From contig NZ_JADMNM010000001.1 of assembly GCF_016461955.1 (NCBI RefSeq), positions 117,597 through 181,596 on the forward strand: 64,000 nucleotides of DNA, written 5' to 3'. Under the pieces are notes generated by a model. It had not been told where the DNA came from and made no database searches. It saw only the letters and a program-made list of their open reading frames with translations. Position 1 is the stretch's first letter. The number at the start of each line of letters is the position of its first letter. Origin of the DNA: Qipengyuania sp. YIM B01966. Its GTDB lineage: Bacteria; Pseudomonadota; Alphaproteobacteria; Sphingomonadales; Sphingomonadaceae. The translations under genes were made by a program, and so were the position numbers. Shown here piece after piece: positions 16,165 to 26,804 of this stretch.

Positions 16165-17823
16165 CTATTCGGCCGGAACGGCAGTGGTGATCGGGCGGTC
16201 GGCTTGCGGATCATAGGCCGCGTCGCGCATCGGCGCTTCCTCGCGCAGGCGGCCGGCAAGCGTCTGCCACATATTGTAGACCATGATCCCGGCACCGCCG
16301 AGGTACAGCAGCCCGCCAAACGCGCGCATCAGATACATCGGGTGCAGCGCGGCGACGGTATCGACGAAGCTGTTCACCAGATAGCCGTCAGCCCCGTATT
16401 CGCGCCACATCAGGCCCTGGGTGATCCCGGCGACCCACATCGACGAGGCGTAGAACACAATCCCGATGGTTGCGAGCCAGAAGTGCCAGTTGATCATCCG
16501 CAGCGAATACATCCGCTCGCGGTTCCACAGGCGCGGCACGAGATAATAGACCGCGGCAAAGGTGATCATCCCGTTCCACCCCAGCGCGCCGGAATGGACG
16601 TGGCCAATGGTCCAGTCGGTATAATGCGACAGGCTGTTGACGAACTTGATCGACAGCATCGGACCTTCGAAGGTGCTCATCCCGTAGAATGCGAGCGCCA
16701 TCACCATCATGCGGATGATCGGATCGGTGCGGATCTTGTCCCACGCGCCATTGAGCGTCATCAGACCGTTGATCATCCCGCCCCAGCTGGGCATCCACAG
16801 CATGACCGAGAACACCATCCCGAGCGTCTGCGCCCAGTCGGGCAGCGCGGTATAGTGGAGGTGATGCGGGCCGGCCCAGATGTAGAGGAAGATCAGCGAC
16901 CAGAAGTGGATGATCGACAGCCGGTAGGAATAGACCGGGCGTTCGGCCTGCTTGGGCACGAAGTAATACATCATCGCTAGGAAGCCGGCGGTGAGGAAGA
17001 ATCCGACCGCGTTATGGCCATACCACCACTGCGTCAGCGCATCCTGCACGCCGGAAAACGCGCTGTAGCTCTTGGCGCCCAGCAGACTGACCGGCATCGC
17101 GAGATTGTTGACGATGTGGAGCATCGCGATGGTGACGATGAACGCGAGGTAAAACCAATTGGCGACATAGATGTGCGGTTCATGCCGGCGTACGATGGTG
17201 CCAATGAACACCACCGCGTACGCGACCCAGACGATCGTCAGCCACAGATCGACGTACCATTCGGGCTCGGCATATTCCTTCGACTGGGTGATGCCGAGAA
17301 GATAGCCGGTCGCCGCCAGCACGATGAACAGCTGGTAACCCCAGAATACGAACCGGGCGAGCGCGGGGAAGGCGAGCTGCGTGCGGCAGGTCCGCTGCAC
17401 AACATAGAAGCTGGTCGCGATCAGCGCGTTACCGCCAAACGCGAAGATCACCGCCGATGTATGCAGCGGGCGCACGCGGCCGAAATTGAAATATGGTTCG
17501 AAATTGAGCTGTGGAAACGCCAGCTGGAGCGCGATGAACAGCCCCGCCAGGAAGCCTGCAATCCCCCAGAACATGGTCGCGAGCACGCCCCAGCGCACCG
17601 GATCGTCATCATACCGCGACGGCCCTTCCGGCATGTGGAAGATGCTCTGCGCGCGGGCGAGCGGGTTGTAATTGCCGGCGGTCACCCACAGCAGGATGAA
17701 GGCAGCAGCGCCGACAATCGCCATGTGAATGGCAAAGCCGGTATCCTTGGCGGCAGCCACGGCCAGCACTGCGACAATCAGCAGCCCGAACCAGAGCCCC
17801 ACGCGTCCAAGCGTCGATTCCAT
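16165..17823 (-). CDS. ccoN: cbb3 cytochrome c oxidase catalytic subunit I
   Basis: A 552-residue haem-copper oxidase subunit with about 12 or more transmembrane helices. Conserved His residues of low-spin haem b, high-spin haem b3 and Cu_B are visible in [32 protein letters not shown] and [14 protein letters not shown]. The ATG at 17823 is chosen because AAGGAG lies 11 bases upstream; an upstream in-frame ATG at 17868 lacks a ribosome site. First gene of ccoNOQP, behind an FNR box at 17878-17891. Confidence 0.95.
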   Translation of the reverse strand: MESTLGRVGLWFGLLIVAVLAVAAAKDTGFAIHMAIVGAAAFILLWVTAGNYNPLARAQSIFHMPEGPSRYDDDPVRWGVLATMFWGIAGFLAGLFIALQLAFPQLNFEPYFNFGRVRPLHTSAVIFAFGGNALIATSFYVVQRTCRTQLAFPALARFVFWGYQLFIVLAATGYLLGITQSKEYAEPEWYVDLWLTIVWVAYAVVFIGTIVRRHEPHIYVANWFYLAFIVTIAMLHIVNNLAMPVSLLGAKSYSAFSGVQDALTQWWYGHNAVGFFLTAGFLAMMYYFVPKQAERPVYSYRLSIIHFWSLIFLYIWAGPHHLHYTALPDWAQTLGMVFSVMLWMPSWGGMINGLMTLNGAWDKIRTDPIIRMMVMALAFYGMSTFEGPMLSIKFVNSLSHYTDWTIGHVHSGALGWNGMITFAAVYYLVPRLWNRERMYSLRMINWHFWLATIGIVFYASSMWVAGITQGLMWREYGADGYLVNSFVDTVAALHPMYLMRAFGGLLYLGGAGIMVYNMWQTLAGRLREEAPMRDAAYDPQADRPITTAVPAE

Positions 17824-17877
17824 GGGAAAATAATCTCCTTGCCCCGAGCGCTCTAAGACGCGCCGCAAGTGCCTGCA

Positions 17878-17891
17878 TTGATCCAGAACAA
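17878..17891 (-). promoter_or_regulatory. FNR/FixK box of the ccoNOQP operon
   Basis: TTGAT CCAG AACAA matches TTGAT-N4-ATCAA at 9 of 10 positions. Its centre is about 62 bases upstream of the ccoN ATG; a class II arrangement (-41.5) would put the transcript start near 17843 with a 20-base leader. Confidence 0.8.
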
Positions 17892-17902
17892 AATCGGCAA
17901 AT

Positions 17903-18604
17903 TTACGGCGAACGCAATTCTACATGGCCCGCATGGGCAGCCAAGGTAGCCGGCTGCAACAGACGGACATGGGCGCGGCCTTGTGTCCTCAGCCATCCGG
18001 CGCTGCGCATCTCGCTGAATTGCCGGCTGACCGTTTCAATCGTCAGGCCGAGGCTGTCGGCAATGTCCCGGCGCGACATTGGCAGGTCGAGGGTGATCTC
18101 GCCCCCCTCGGCGTGCCCGATCCGCTCGGCCATGCCCACGAGAAAGCTGGCAACCCGTTCGCCGGCATTTTTTCGTCCCAGCCCGACCGCCTTGTCGCGG
18201 CAGCGGTGCAGCGCCGTAAGAACGCGTTGCAACAGCCCGGTGAGGACCGCCGGATTACCGGCAATCGCCGCGTGCATCTCGCTGGCGGGGAAGATGAGCA
18301 GGTGCGTCGGCTCGAGCGCGTTCAGACTATAGCTGTGCAGCGAGTGCGCCGGAACCGAGACGATGTCGCCGGCAAAATGAAACGCAACGATCTGCTCGCG
18401 CCCGGCTGAAGCACTCGCCACCAGTTTGGTCGAACCTTGCGCGATATAGACAAACAGGTCGCGCCGGTGATCGAGTGGCGCACTGCCGCCGCGCGATACC
18501 CGCACCTCCTGCGCCAAAGCGGCAAGATGACCCGCCAGCTGGCTTGGCGGGGGCGCACCGCACAGCGCGGTAAGCAGCGGCTCCAATGTCTCGGTCTTGT
18601 TCAT
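17903..18604 (-). CDS. FixK-like Crp/Fnr regulator
   Basis: A 233-residue Crp/Fnr protein with the cyclic-nucleotide-type barrel (residues about 25-130) and an FNR-type helix-turn-helix, [20 protein letters not shown], whose E..SR motif recognises TTGAT half-sites. Only one Cys (position 15) lies near the N-terminus, so it cannot hold the 4Fe-4S cluster of FNR and looks like FixK. Start uncertain: ATG 18604 is used; ATG 18619 adds five residues, and neither has a clear ribosome site. It sits immediately upstream of ccoN, and a shared FNR box lies between it and ompW. Confidence 0.82.
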   Translation of the reverse strand: MNKTETLEPLLTALCGAPPPSQLAGHLAALAQEVRVSRGGSAPLDHRRDLFVYIAQGSTKLVASASAGREQIVAFHFAGDIVSVPAHSLHSYSLNALEPTHLLIFPASEMHAAIAGNPAVLTGLLQRVLTALHRCRDKAVGLGRKNAGERVASFLVGMAERIGHAEGGEITLDLPMSRRDIADSLGLTIETVSRQFSEMRSAGWLRTQGRAHVRLLQPATLAAHAGHVELRSP

Positions 18605-18642
18605 CGTTTGCCCGGGCATGCGCGCAAAAGCGTTGCGCGTCT

Positions 18643-18656
18643 TTGACCAGGATCAA
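18643..18656. promoter_or_regulatory. FNR/FixK box between the fixK-like gene and ompW
   Basis: TTGAC CAGG ATCAA matches the FNR dyad at 9 of 10 positions. It lies between divergent genes. At -41.5 it would put a transcript start near 18691 for ompW, and near 18608, almost leaderless, for the fixK-like gene. Confidence 0.75.
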
Positions 18657-18745
18657 TGAACGGACCCGGCGCCTCCGTAAATTGGCGCTCGCATCGTGCA
18701 GACCGGCCGCGTGGGGCGACCGGCATGATGCCAGGAATACAACAG

Positions 18746-19414
18746 ATGAAATTCGTTACCGCCGCCGCCGCGATCGGGGCCCTGACCCTGATCGCCAATC
18801 CTGCCGCCGCGCAGGATCGCACCGGGACCGTGCAGGTCAAGCTGCTTGGCACGGCCGTGCTGCCCGATGGCAAGATCACCGAAGTCGTCACCAACGGGCC
18901 GGGCCTGCCGGCCACGCTGCAGACCGAGGCGGACGACAATTACGTGCCGACTGCCGCAATCGAATATTTCGTGTCGGACAATTTCTCGCTCGAAACGATC
19001 TGCTGCATCACGCAGCACGACGTCACCGCGACGACCGGCCTGCCGGGCGCCGAACTGGTGTCGGATGCCAAGCTGATTCCGGCGACGCTGACCGCCAAAT
19101 ATCACCTCAATGCCGGCGGTATCCGCCCCTATGTCGGTGCCGGGGCGACGTATTTCCTGTGGGTCGATGTCGATCCGGGCGCGGCGACGCTGCCACTGGG
19201 CGTGACCGACACCGAACTGTCGAACGAATTCGGCCTGGTTCTGCAAGCCGGTGTCGACGTGCCGGTCAACGGCAGCACGGCTGTGACGTTCGATGCCAAG
19301 CGGTATTTCGTCGATACCACGGCCAGCTGGTATGTCGGCGGGACCAAGGTCATCGAAACTGAACACCAGCTCGACCCGTGGGTTGTCAGCGCCGGTGTCG
19401 CCTTCCGCTTCTGA
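18746..19414 (+). CDS. ompW: OmpW-family outer-membrane protein
   Basis: A 222-residue small beta-barrel. Signal peptide residues 1-22 (ending PAAAQ), then typical OmpW blocks AAIEYFVSDNFSLE, ATLTAKYHL, IRPYVGAGATYF and a C-terminal strand ending in Phe (VSAGVAFRF). The ATG at 18746 has AGGA about nine bases upstream. OmpW proteins form narrow hydrophobic channels and are often anaerobically induced; the FNR box at 18643-18656 agrees. It is convergent with fnrL, with four bases between stop codons. Confidence 0.88.
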   Translation: MKFVTAAAAIGALTLIANPAAAQDRTGTVQVKLLGTAVLPDGKITEVVTNGPGLPATLQTEADDNYVPTAAIEYFVSDNFSLETICCITQHDVTATTGLPGAELVSDAKLIPATLTAKYHLNAGGIRPYVGAGATYFLWVDVDPGAATLPLGVTDTELSNEFGLVLQAGVDVPVNGSTAVTFDAKRYFVDTTASWYVGGTKVIETEHQLDPWVVSAGVAFRF

Positions 19415-19418
19415 GCGG

Positions 19419-20168
19419 TCAACCTGCGCGATCCTCGAGCGCCGCGCGCTCGAGGATCGTTACTTCCCGGCGCGACGGGAGATCGATGATCCCGTCACGC
19501 TTCAACCGGGTCAGCTGCCGGCTGACGGTCTCGATCGTCAGCCCAAGCACGTCGGCGATCTGCTGACGTGTCATCGGCAGCTCGATGCGCCGCGGTGCGC
19601 CATCGCCCGCAGCAAAGCCCGCGCCGCAGTCTTGAGTGTGCCCCAGCCGGTCGGCCATTTCGATCAGGAAACTGGCGATTTTCTGTTCGGCATTCATCCG
19701 CCCCAGCAGCAACATCCAGCGCCGCGTCCGGTCGAGTTCGGCCAGCGTGCGTTCCAGCAGCTTATGCTCTAGCCGCGGATGTTCACGCGCGAATCGGTCG
19801 AAGTCGCGCCGTTCGAAGACGCACACCCGTGCGTCCGTCAGCGCCTCCACCCCATAGGGCGTGGTCTCGCCGAACGGACGGCCGAGGAAATCGGACGGGT
19901 ACACCAACCCGAGGATCTGCTCGCGCCCGTCCGTCGTCTGGCTCGACAGCTTCATCACCCCGTCGACCACGGTTGCCACCAGTGCGGCCTCGTCGCCCTC
20001 CCACAACAGCTGCTCGCCCGCTGCGACGTCGCGGCGCCGGCCGATGGCGTTGAGCGCCGCCAGTTCATCCTGCTCGAGATCGGCGCAGATCGCGCGGTTG
20101 CGCACCGCACAGGCGGCGCAGGCAGGGGCCAGCGGAGCAGGGATAGTGTTGGCAGCAGCGGCAGACAT
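19419..20168 (-). CDS. fnrL: FnrL-type oxygen-sensing Fe-S regulator
   Basis: A 249-residue Crp/Fnr regulator with the Cys pattern of a 4Fe-4S sensor: Cys17, Cys20 and Cys28 (CAACAVRNRAIC) plus the distal Cys116. The barrel spans about residues 40-140 and the helix-turn-helix is [20 protein letters not shown], with the FNR recognition motif. The ATG at 20168 follows a GGGGGAGG run very closely. It is the likely master switch for the FNR boxes upstream of ccoN, hemN and ompW/fixK. A long perfect inverted repeat lies in its last codons. Confidence 0.9.
   Translation of the reverse strand: MSAAAANTIPAPLAPACAACAVRNRAICADLEQDELAALNAIGRRRDVAAGEQLLWEGDEAALVATVVDGVMKLSSQTTDGREQILGLVYPSDFLGRPFGETTPYGVEALTDARVCVFERRDFDRFAREHPRLEHKLLERTLAELDRTRRWMLLLGRMNAEQKIASFLIEMADRLGHTQDCGAGFAAGDGAPRRIELPMTRQQIADVLGLTIETVSRQLTRLKRDGIIDLPSRREVTILERAALEDRAG
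19429..19459. terminator. Perfect inverted repeat in the 3' end of fnrL
   Basis: Arms 19429-19441 and 19447-19459 are 13-base perfect complements with a 5-base loop. They lie in the last codons of fnrL, 15 bases past the ompW stop. No T run follows on either strand, so it is either a hairpin that limits read-through between convergent genes or an mRNA end stabiliser. Confidence 0.5.
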
Positions 20169-20257
20169 CGCCTCCCCCTTAGAGGCCGGATGCGGTCCTT
20201 GCCAAGCCGGTTGGGCCCCGGTGGACCCGCGCCGGACCACGCGCTAGGAGGCCGGCG

Positions 20258-20989
20258 ATGGAGCTGCACCCTGCCTTGTCGATCGCGGCCGGTGCCGCCG
20301 GCGCCGCACTGCTGGGCGCACTGTCGGGCTGGGTGAGCGGCCCGGCGCTGGCGGACCATTTGGCACAAGCGAGCGCGCAGGCGGTCGTTGCAACGGGGAC
20401 GCCGCAGATCAGCGCATCCTTTCGCACCGATGGCGGCTGGCCGACCCGGCACCCGACCCTTGCCGGCGGCGAGGGGCTGGCCGACCCGTTGCGCCTGCGC
20501 GCGGCCAGCGCCGTGCGCGCAGTGCCGGGCGTTGCCAGCGTGATGTGGGCCGATGGCAGCGCGCGGGCAGCTGCGGCGCCGCCGCCGATCGATTGCCAGG
20601 CCGATGTCAACGCGCTGCTCAAGACGCGCACAATCCGGTTCGAGGCGGCCAGTAGCCAGCTCGACATGGTCAGCCGGACGCTGATCGACGAGGTTGCCAA
20701 TGCGCTCCGGCCGTGTGCCGGCAGCGTGATCTCGATCATCGGCCATACCGACGATTCAGGAGCCGAAGCCGATAACCTCGCGCTATCGGCAGCGCGCGCG
20801 GAAGCGGTGCGGCAGGCGCTGATTGCGCGCGGCATTGCAGGCAGCGACCTTCGATCCAGCGGCGTCGGGGCGCGCGCGCCAGTGCAAGGGCTCAAGCCCG
20901 AAGACCCGGCCAACCGGCGGATCGAATTCGCGGTCGTCTCGACTCGGCCGATCGTACCGACGCCGATCGACACCCCGGCGGCGCGCTGA
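20258..20989 (+). CDS. OmpA-family C-terminal domain protein
   Basis: A 243-residue protein with TAGGAGG six bases before the ATG. Residues 1-35 are a hydrophobic segment (signal or anchor). A middle region has alternating Ala/Gly-rich helices. Residues about 110-225 are an OmpA-like peptidoglycan-binding domain with the signature IIGHTDDSGAEADNLALSAAR and an R-containing NRRIEF end. Cys111 and Cys152 could form a disulfide. Likely anchors the envelope to peptidoglycan. The next small gene starts two bases after its stop. Confidence 0.82.
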   Translation: MELHPALSIAAGAAGAALLGALSGWVSGPALADHLAQASAQAVVATGTPQISASFRTDGGWPTRHPTLAGGEGLADPLRLRAASAVRAVPGVASVMWADGSARAAAAPPPIDCQADVNALLKTRTIRFEAASSQLDMVSRTLIDEVANALRPCAGSVISIIGHTDDSGAEADNLALSAARAEAVRQALIARGIAGSDLRSSGVGARAPVQGLKPEDPANRRIEFAVVSTRPIVPTPIDTPAAR

Positions 20990-20991
20990 CC

Positions 20992-21120
20992 ATGCCGATC
21001 GTGGTTGAAACCGCACTGCTCGCCCTGCTGGCCTATGCGGTCGGGGTAATGGCCGGCTGGCTGCTCTGGAGCCGCGACCCGACTGCCGAGATTGACGAGA
21101 AAGAGGAGGACGAGCTGTGA
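20992..21120 (+). CDS. Small single-helix membrane protein
   Basis: A 42-residue gene missed by longer-ORF cut-offs. One transmembrane helix (residues about 5-25, LLALLAYAVGVMAGWLLW) is followed by an acidic tail (TAEIDEKEEDEL). It is packed between the OmpA-like gene (two-base gap) and the helix-hairpin-helix gene (GTGA overlap), which is the main support for it being real. Function unknown. Confidence 0.7.
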   Translation: MPIVVETALLALLAYAVGVMAGWLLWSRDPTAEIDEKEEDEL

Positions 21121-21605
21121 TCGAGTTGATGGAAGCCAATTGGCCGGTGCTGTTGGCCGCGCTGCTGCTGGGATTGGGGGTGGCCTGGTTCGCCTTTACC
21201 GCCACGCGCCGCACGCGCGTCGATACCGACCGGCGCGATGTCCTCGACGAAGGGGCTGCACCGACTCAGCGCAACCAGGCGCTGATCGATGCCCCGCCGG
21301 TCGCCGCTGCGCCGCCGACAAGGGCCCCCACCCCCGCTGCGACGCCGGCGGTGGCTTCGGCAAGTACCGCCGACGATCTCACCCGCATCAAGGGGCTCGG
21401 GCCCAAGCTGGCCGAGCAATTGGGTGCGTTGGGAGTGACCTCCTATGCGCAGATCGCCGGCTGGGATGATGCGGCGATCGACCGGATCGACGCGCAACTC
21501 GGCCGCTTTCAGGGCCGCATCCGCCGCGATGACTGGGTGACGCAGGCCCGGCTGCTGGCGGAAGCTGACCGGGCCGCTTACGAGGAACGCTACGGGCGTC
21601 TGTGA
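21117..21605 (+). CDS. Membrane-anchored helix-hairpin-helix protein
   Basis: A 162-residue protein starting at GTG inside the stop of the preceding small gene. There is an N-terminal transmembrane helix (residues about 8-29), a Pro/Ala linker, then a helix-hairpin-helix domain (DDLTRIKGLGPKLAEQLGALGVTSYAQIA) like those often labelled flap-endonuclease-like or fused to ribosomal L21 homologues. The nuclease catalytic residues are not visible, so it probably binds nucleic acid or protein rather than cutting. The pairing with the small membrane protein suggests a complex at the membrane. Confidence 0.78.
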   Translation: MIELMEANWPVLLAALLLGLGVAWFAFTATRRTRVDTDRRDVLDEGAAPTQRNQALIDAPPVAAAPPTRAPTPAATPAVASASTADDLTRIKGLGPKLAEQLGALGVTSYAQIAGWDDAAIDRIDAQLGRFQGRIRRDDWVTQARLLAEADRAAYEERYGRL

Positions 21606-21612
21606 GCCAGCG

Positions 21613-21637
21613 GGAACTCAACGCCATGTGCGGCGTT
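21613..21637 (+). promoter_or_regulatory. EcfG-type general stress promoter
   Basis: GGAAC (21613-21617), exactly 16 bases, then CGTT (21634-21637) matches the alphaproteobacterial sigma-EcfG consensus. The response-regulator GTG lies 39 bases after the -10, a normal leader length. Confidence 0.75.
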
Positions 21638-21676
21638 GCATCAGTTCGGTCGCGCCTCGGATCGAAAGGATTTCGT

Positions 21677-22048
21677 GTGCCTATAGCCGACCCTGCCCCC
21701 CGAATTCTGGTTGCCGAAGATGAATTCATCATCGGCTGCGATCTGTGCGACACTGTGGCCGAAGCCGGGTTTGTCGTCGAGGGGCCGCATGAAACCGTCG
21801 AATCAGCGATGCGCGCGGCCGCCTATCAGGCACCTGACCTCGCGATTCTCGACATCCGGCTGGGGGGCGGCGAGGTGTTTCCGCTGGCCGAGCAATTGAT
21901 GGCGCAGGATGTACCGGTGATCTTCCATTCGGGACAAGTCACTGTGGACGAGGTGCACGAACGGTTCCCCGATGCGCTGGCCTGCGCCAAGCCGTGCCCG
22001 CCCGCGCAGATGATTGCCCTGATCGACGAGGCGTTGCAGGCGCATTGA
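21677..22048 (+). CDS. Single-domain response regulator
   Basis: A 123-residue stand-alone receiver domain. The GTG at 21677 is chosen because GAAAGGA lies six bases before it and it starts just ahead of the domain; it also lies downstream of the EcfG-type promoter. Acidic pocket Glu14/Asp15, phospho-acceptor Asp59 ([11 protein letters not shown]) and Lys105 (CAKPC) are present, so it should be phosphorylatable. There is no output domain. Such proteins often tune general-stress or chemotaxis phosphorelays; the promoter favours a stress link. Confidence 0.85.
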   Translation: MPIADPAPRILVAEDEFIIGCDLCDTVAEAGFVVEGPHETVESAMRAAAYQAPDLAILDIRLGGGEVFPLAEQLMAQDVPVIFHSGQVTVDEVHERFPDALACAKPCPPAQMIALIDEALQAH

Positions 22049-22070
22049 CCCTGCGCGCCGGCGCGGCCTA

Positions 22071-22094
22071 TCGCTGGGGTAACATTCCCAGCGA
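22071..22094 (+). promoter_or_regulatory. Hairpin just ahead of the acsA ribosome site
   Basis: TCGCTGGG (22071-22078) and CCCAGCGA (22087-22094) are perfect complements with an 8-base loop; the GGG of the acsA ribosome site follows two bases after the stem. It could end the response-regulator mRNA or modulate acsA translation. Confidence 0.4.
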
Positions 22095-22104
22095 AGGGCC
22101 GCCC

Positions 22105-24056
<1,952 letters not shown>

Positions 24057-24060
<4 letters not shown>

Positions 24061-24899
24061 TGCCGCCGCTGCGCACTGCGCTCTACCTGCCGGCTAATCG
24101 CGCTTCGGCAGCGGCCAAGGCGCGGGCTGCGCCGTGCGATGCGGTAATCCTCGACCTGGAGGATGCCGTCGCGCCCGAAGCCAAGGACGAGGCGCGCGCA
24201 GCAGCCATGGCCGCCGCAACCGAGGGCGGGTTTGGCAGCCGGCTGCTGGTCGTGCGCGCCAATGGTGGCGGCTCGGCCTGGGGCGCGGCCGATCTCGCTG
24301 CCTTGGCAGACGCGCCGGTCGCCGCCGTGTTGTTGCCCAAGGTGTCCGCCCCGGCCGACCTTACCGCCGCGCGCGCTGTGCTGCCGGCCCATATCGCGCT
24401 GTGGGCGATGGTCGAAACTTGCGCAGCCATGCTTGATCTCGCCGCCATCTGCCGCGAGGGGCGCGCGCTCGGTTTAGCCGCGCTGCTGATGGGCACCAAT
24501 GACCTCGCGCTCGAAATGCGCTGCACGCTGGATGCAGAGCGGAGCGCCGTGTTGCCGGTGTTGACGCAGGCCGTGGTCTGCGCGCGGGCGCATGGGCTGG
24601 CGGTGCTGGACGGGGTATTCAACCGTCTCGACGACGAAGCCGGTCTCGCCCATGAAGCGCGCCAGGCCGCCGCGCTGGGATTTGACGGCAAGACCGCGAT
24701 CCACCCCGCGCAGCTTGGGCCGATCAACGCCGCTTTTACCCCCGATGCCGCCGCAATCGCCCGCGCCCAAGGCATCGTCGCCGCCTTCGCCGCGCCCGAA
24801 AACGCCGGCAAGGGCGCAATCCGGCACGAGGGTGCGATGGTCGAACTGCTCCATCTGCGCGAGGCTGAGCGCGTGCTGGCGCTGGCCGCGCACCAATAG
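24057..24899 (+). CDS. CitE-like HpcH/HpaI-family lyase
   Basis: A 280-residue TIM-barrel protein of the citrate lyase beta subunit-like group, acting on malyl-CoA or citramalyl-CoA type substrates. It starts [10 protein letters not shown] and has [17 protein letters not shown] (Mg-binding acids), a MVETCAAML block with the second metal-binding Glu, [10 protein letters not shown] and [11 protein letters not shown]. The order acsA, citE-like, acyl-CoA dehydrogenase suggests CoA-ester metabolism. The exact substrate cannot be read from the sequence. Confidence 0.82.
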
Positions 24900-24972
24900 G
24901 CGGCCGCCGCCCGCATCGCCCCCCTTGCGGCGGCGGCGCGGCCCTGCAATGGCTGGTTGCAAAGGAGACTTT

Positions 24973-26157
24973 ATGGCCGGCATGGCACCGTTCGCCTGGG
25001 ACGATCCGTTCCAGCTCGACCAGCAATTGAGCGAAGAAGAGCGGATGATCCGCGACGCGGCCCACGGCTTTGCGCAAAGCGAGCTGCAACCGCGCGTGAT
25101 CAAGGCCTTCCGCGAGGAAGTTGATGCGCCCGAACTGTTCCCGCTGATGGGACAAGCCGGCCTGCTCGGCGCGACCGTGCCCGAAGAATATGGCGGCGCC
25201 GGCGCAAGCTATGTCGCCTATGGCCTCATCGCGCGCGAGATCGAGCGGGTGGATTCGGGCTATCGCTCGATGGCGAGCGTCCAGTCGAGCCTGGTGATGT
25301 ATCCGATCCACGCTTATGGCTCGGAAGAGCAGCGGCGCAAATATCTACCCGGTCTTGCGCGGGGCGAGCTGATCGGCTGCTTCGGCCTGACTGAACCCGA
25401 TGCCGGCAGCGATCCCGCCGGGATGAACACCACCGCGCGCAAGGTGGATGGCGGCTACGTCCTCAATGGCTCCAAGACGTGGATCTCCAATTCTCCTTTT
25501 GCCGATGTGTTCGTCGTCTGGGCCAAGAGCGAGGCGCATGGCGGCGGCATTCGCGGCTTCGTGCTCGACAAGGGGATGAAGGGGCTGAGCGCGCCCAAGA
25601 TCGAGGGCAAATTGTCGCTGCGCGCCAGTACCACCGGGATGATCGTGATGGACGATGTCGAGGTGGGCGAAGACGCGCTGTTACCTGATGTGCAGGGGCT
25701 CAAGGGGCCGTTCGGCTGCCTCAACCGGGCGCGCTACGGCATTTCCTGGGGCGCGTTGGGCGCGGCGGAATTCTGCTTCCACGCGGCGCGCAGCTACGGC
25801 CTTGAACGCCACCAGTTCGGTGTGCCGCTGGCCTCGAAGCAGATCTTCCAGCTCAAGCTGGCCGACATGATGACCGACATCGCGCTGGGCCTGCAAGCCA
25901 GCCTGCGCGTCGGCCGGCTGATGGACGAAGGCGCCTTCGCGCCCGAGATGATCAGCATCGTCAAGCGCAACAATGTCGGCAAGGCGCTGGCCATTGCCCG
26001 TACTGCGCGCGATATGCATGGCGGCAATGGCATATCGGAGGATTATCAGGTCATCCGCCACATGGTGAACCTCGAAACGGTCAACACCTATGAAGGCACG
26101 CATGATGTCCATGCGTTGATCCTGGGCCGGGCGATCACGGGGATCGCGGCATTTTGA
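24973..26157 (+). CDS. gcdH: Glutaryl-CoA dehydrogenase
   Basis: A 394-residue FAD acyl-CoA dehydrogenase. The ATG at 24973 has AAAGGAG five bases upstream, so a longer upstream frame is dismissed. Blocks typical of GcdH are [61 protein letters not shown] and the catalytic-base region [19 protein letters not shown]. It oxidises and decarboxylates glutaryl-CoA to crotonyl-CoA in lysine and tryptophan breakdown. Confidence 0.92.
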   Translation: MAGMAPFAWDDPFQLDQQLSEEERMIRDAAHGFAQSELQPRVIKAFREEVDAPELFPLMGQAGLLGATVPEEYGGAGASYVAYGLIAREIERVDSGYRSMASVQSSLVMYPIHAYGSEEQRRKYLPGLARGELIGCFGLTEPDAGSDPAGMNTTARKVDGGYVLNGSKTWISNSPFADVFVVWAKSEAHGGGIRGFVLDKGMKGLSAPKIEGKLSLRASTTGMIVMDDVEVGEDALLPDVQGLKGPFGCLNRARYGISWGALGAAEFCFHAARSYGLERHQFGVPLASKQIFQLKLADMMTDIALGLQASLRVGRLMDEGAFAPEMISIVKRNNVGKALAIARTARDMHGGNGISEDYQVIRHMVNLETVNTYEGTHDVHALILGRAITGIAAF

Positions 26158-26804
26158 TGCGCCTCCATGCCTATTACCGCAGCTCCACCTCGTACCGGCT
26201 GCGGATTGCGCTCAATCTCAAGCAGCTCGAATATTCGGTTGTCCCGGTGAACCTGCTCGCTGCCGAGCAGCGCGAGCCGGAATTCACCGCGCGCAACCCG
26301 TTCGGCGGGGTGCCGATGCTCGAGGCCGATGGCCGCGAACGAGCACAGAGCATGGCGATCCTCGAATGGCTCGACGAGGCATATCCCGCGGCGCCGCTGC
26401 TGCCTGCCGATATCGAGGCGCGCTTCACCGTGCGCGAACTGGCCTACGCCATCGCCACAGAGCTGCACGCGCCCCTCAACCTGCCGGTGCTGACCTATCT
26501 CAAACGCGAATTCGGCCGCTCGCAGGACGAAATCGACCTGTGGTACCGCCACTTCCTCGCCCGCACGCTGACCGGGGTCGAGGCGCGACTGGCGCAAACC
26601 GGCGCGGGTGATTTCCTCCTCGACCAGCCCGGCTTGTTCGAATCTGTGCTGATCCCGCAGCTATACAATGCGCGGCGCTTCGCCTTTGACATGGCACCCT
26701 ACCCCCACCTCGCGCGGATCGAGGCGGCGTGTTTGCCGCTGCCCGCCTTTATCGCCGCCCATCCCGACAACCAGCCCGACAATCCGGAGAACCAGCGCCC
26801 ATGA
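26157..26804 (+). CDS. maiA: Maleylacetoacetate isomerase
   Basis: A 215-residue zeta-class glutathione transferase. The ATG at 26157 overlaps the gcdH stop (TGATG). The N-terminal SSTSYRLRIALN is the zeta-class active-site motif (Ser-Ser, glutathione contact), followed by NPFGGVPMLE, SMAILEWLDE and a helical C-terminal domain. It isomerises maleylacetoacetate to fumarylacetoacetate in tyrosine/homogentisate degradation, feeding the next gene, which it overlaps by four bases. Confidence 0.9.
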   Translation: MRLHAYYRSSTSYRLRIALNLKQLEYSVVPVNLLAAEQREPEFTARNPFGGVPMLEADGRERAQSMAILEWLDEAYPAAPLLPADIEARFTVRELAYAIATELHAPLNLPVLTYLKREFGRSQDEIDLWYRHFLARTLTGVEARLAQTGAGDFLLDQPGLFESVLIPQLYNARRFAFDMAPYPHLARIEAACLPLPAFIAAHPDNQPDNPENQRP

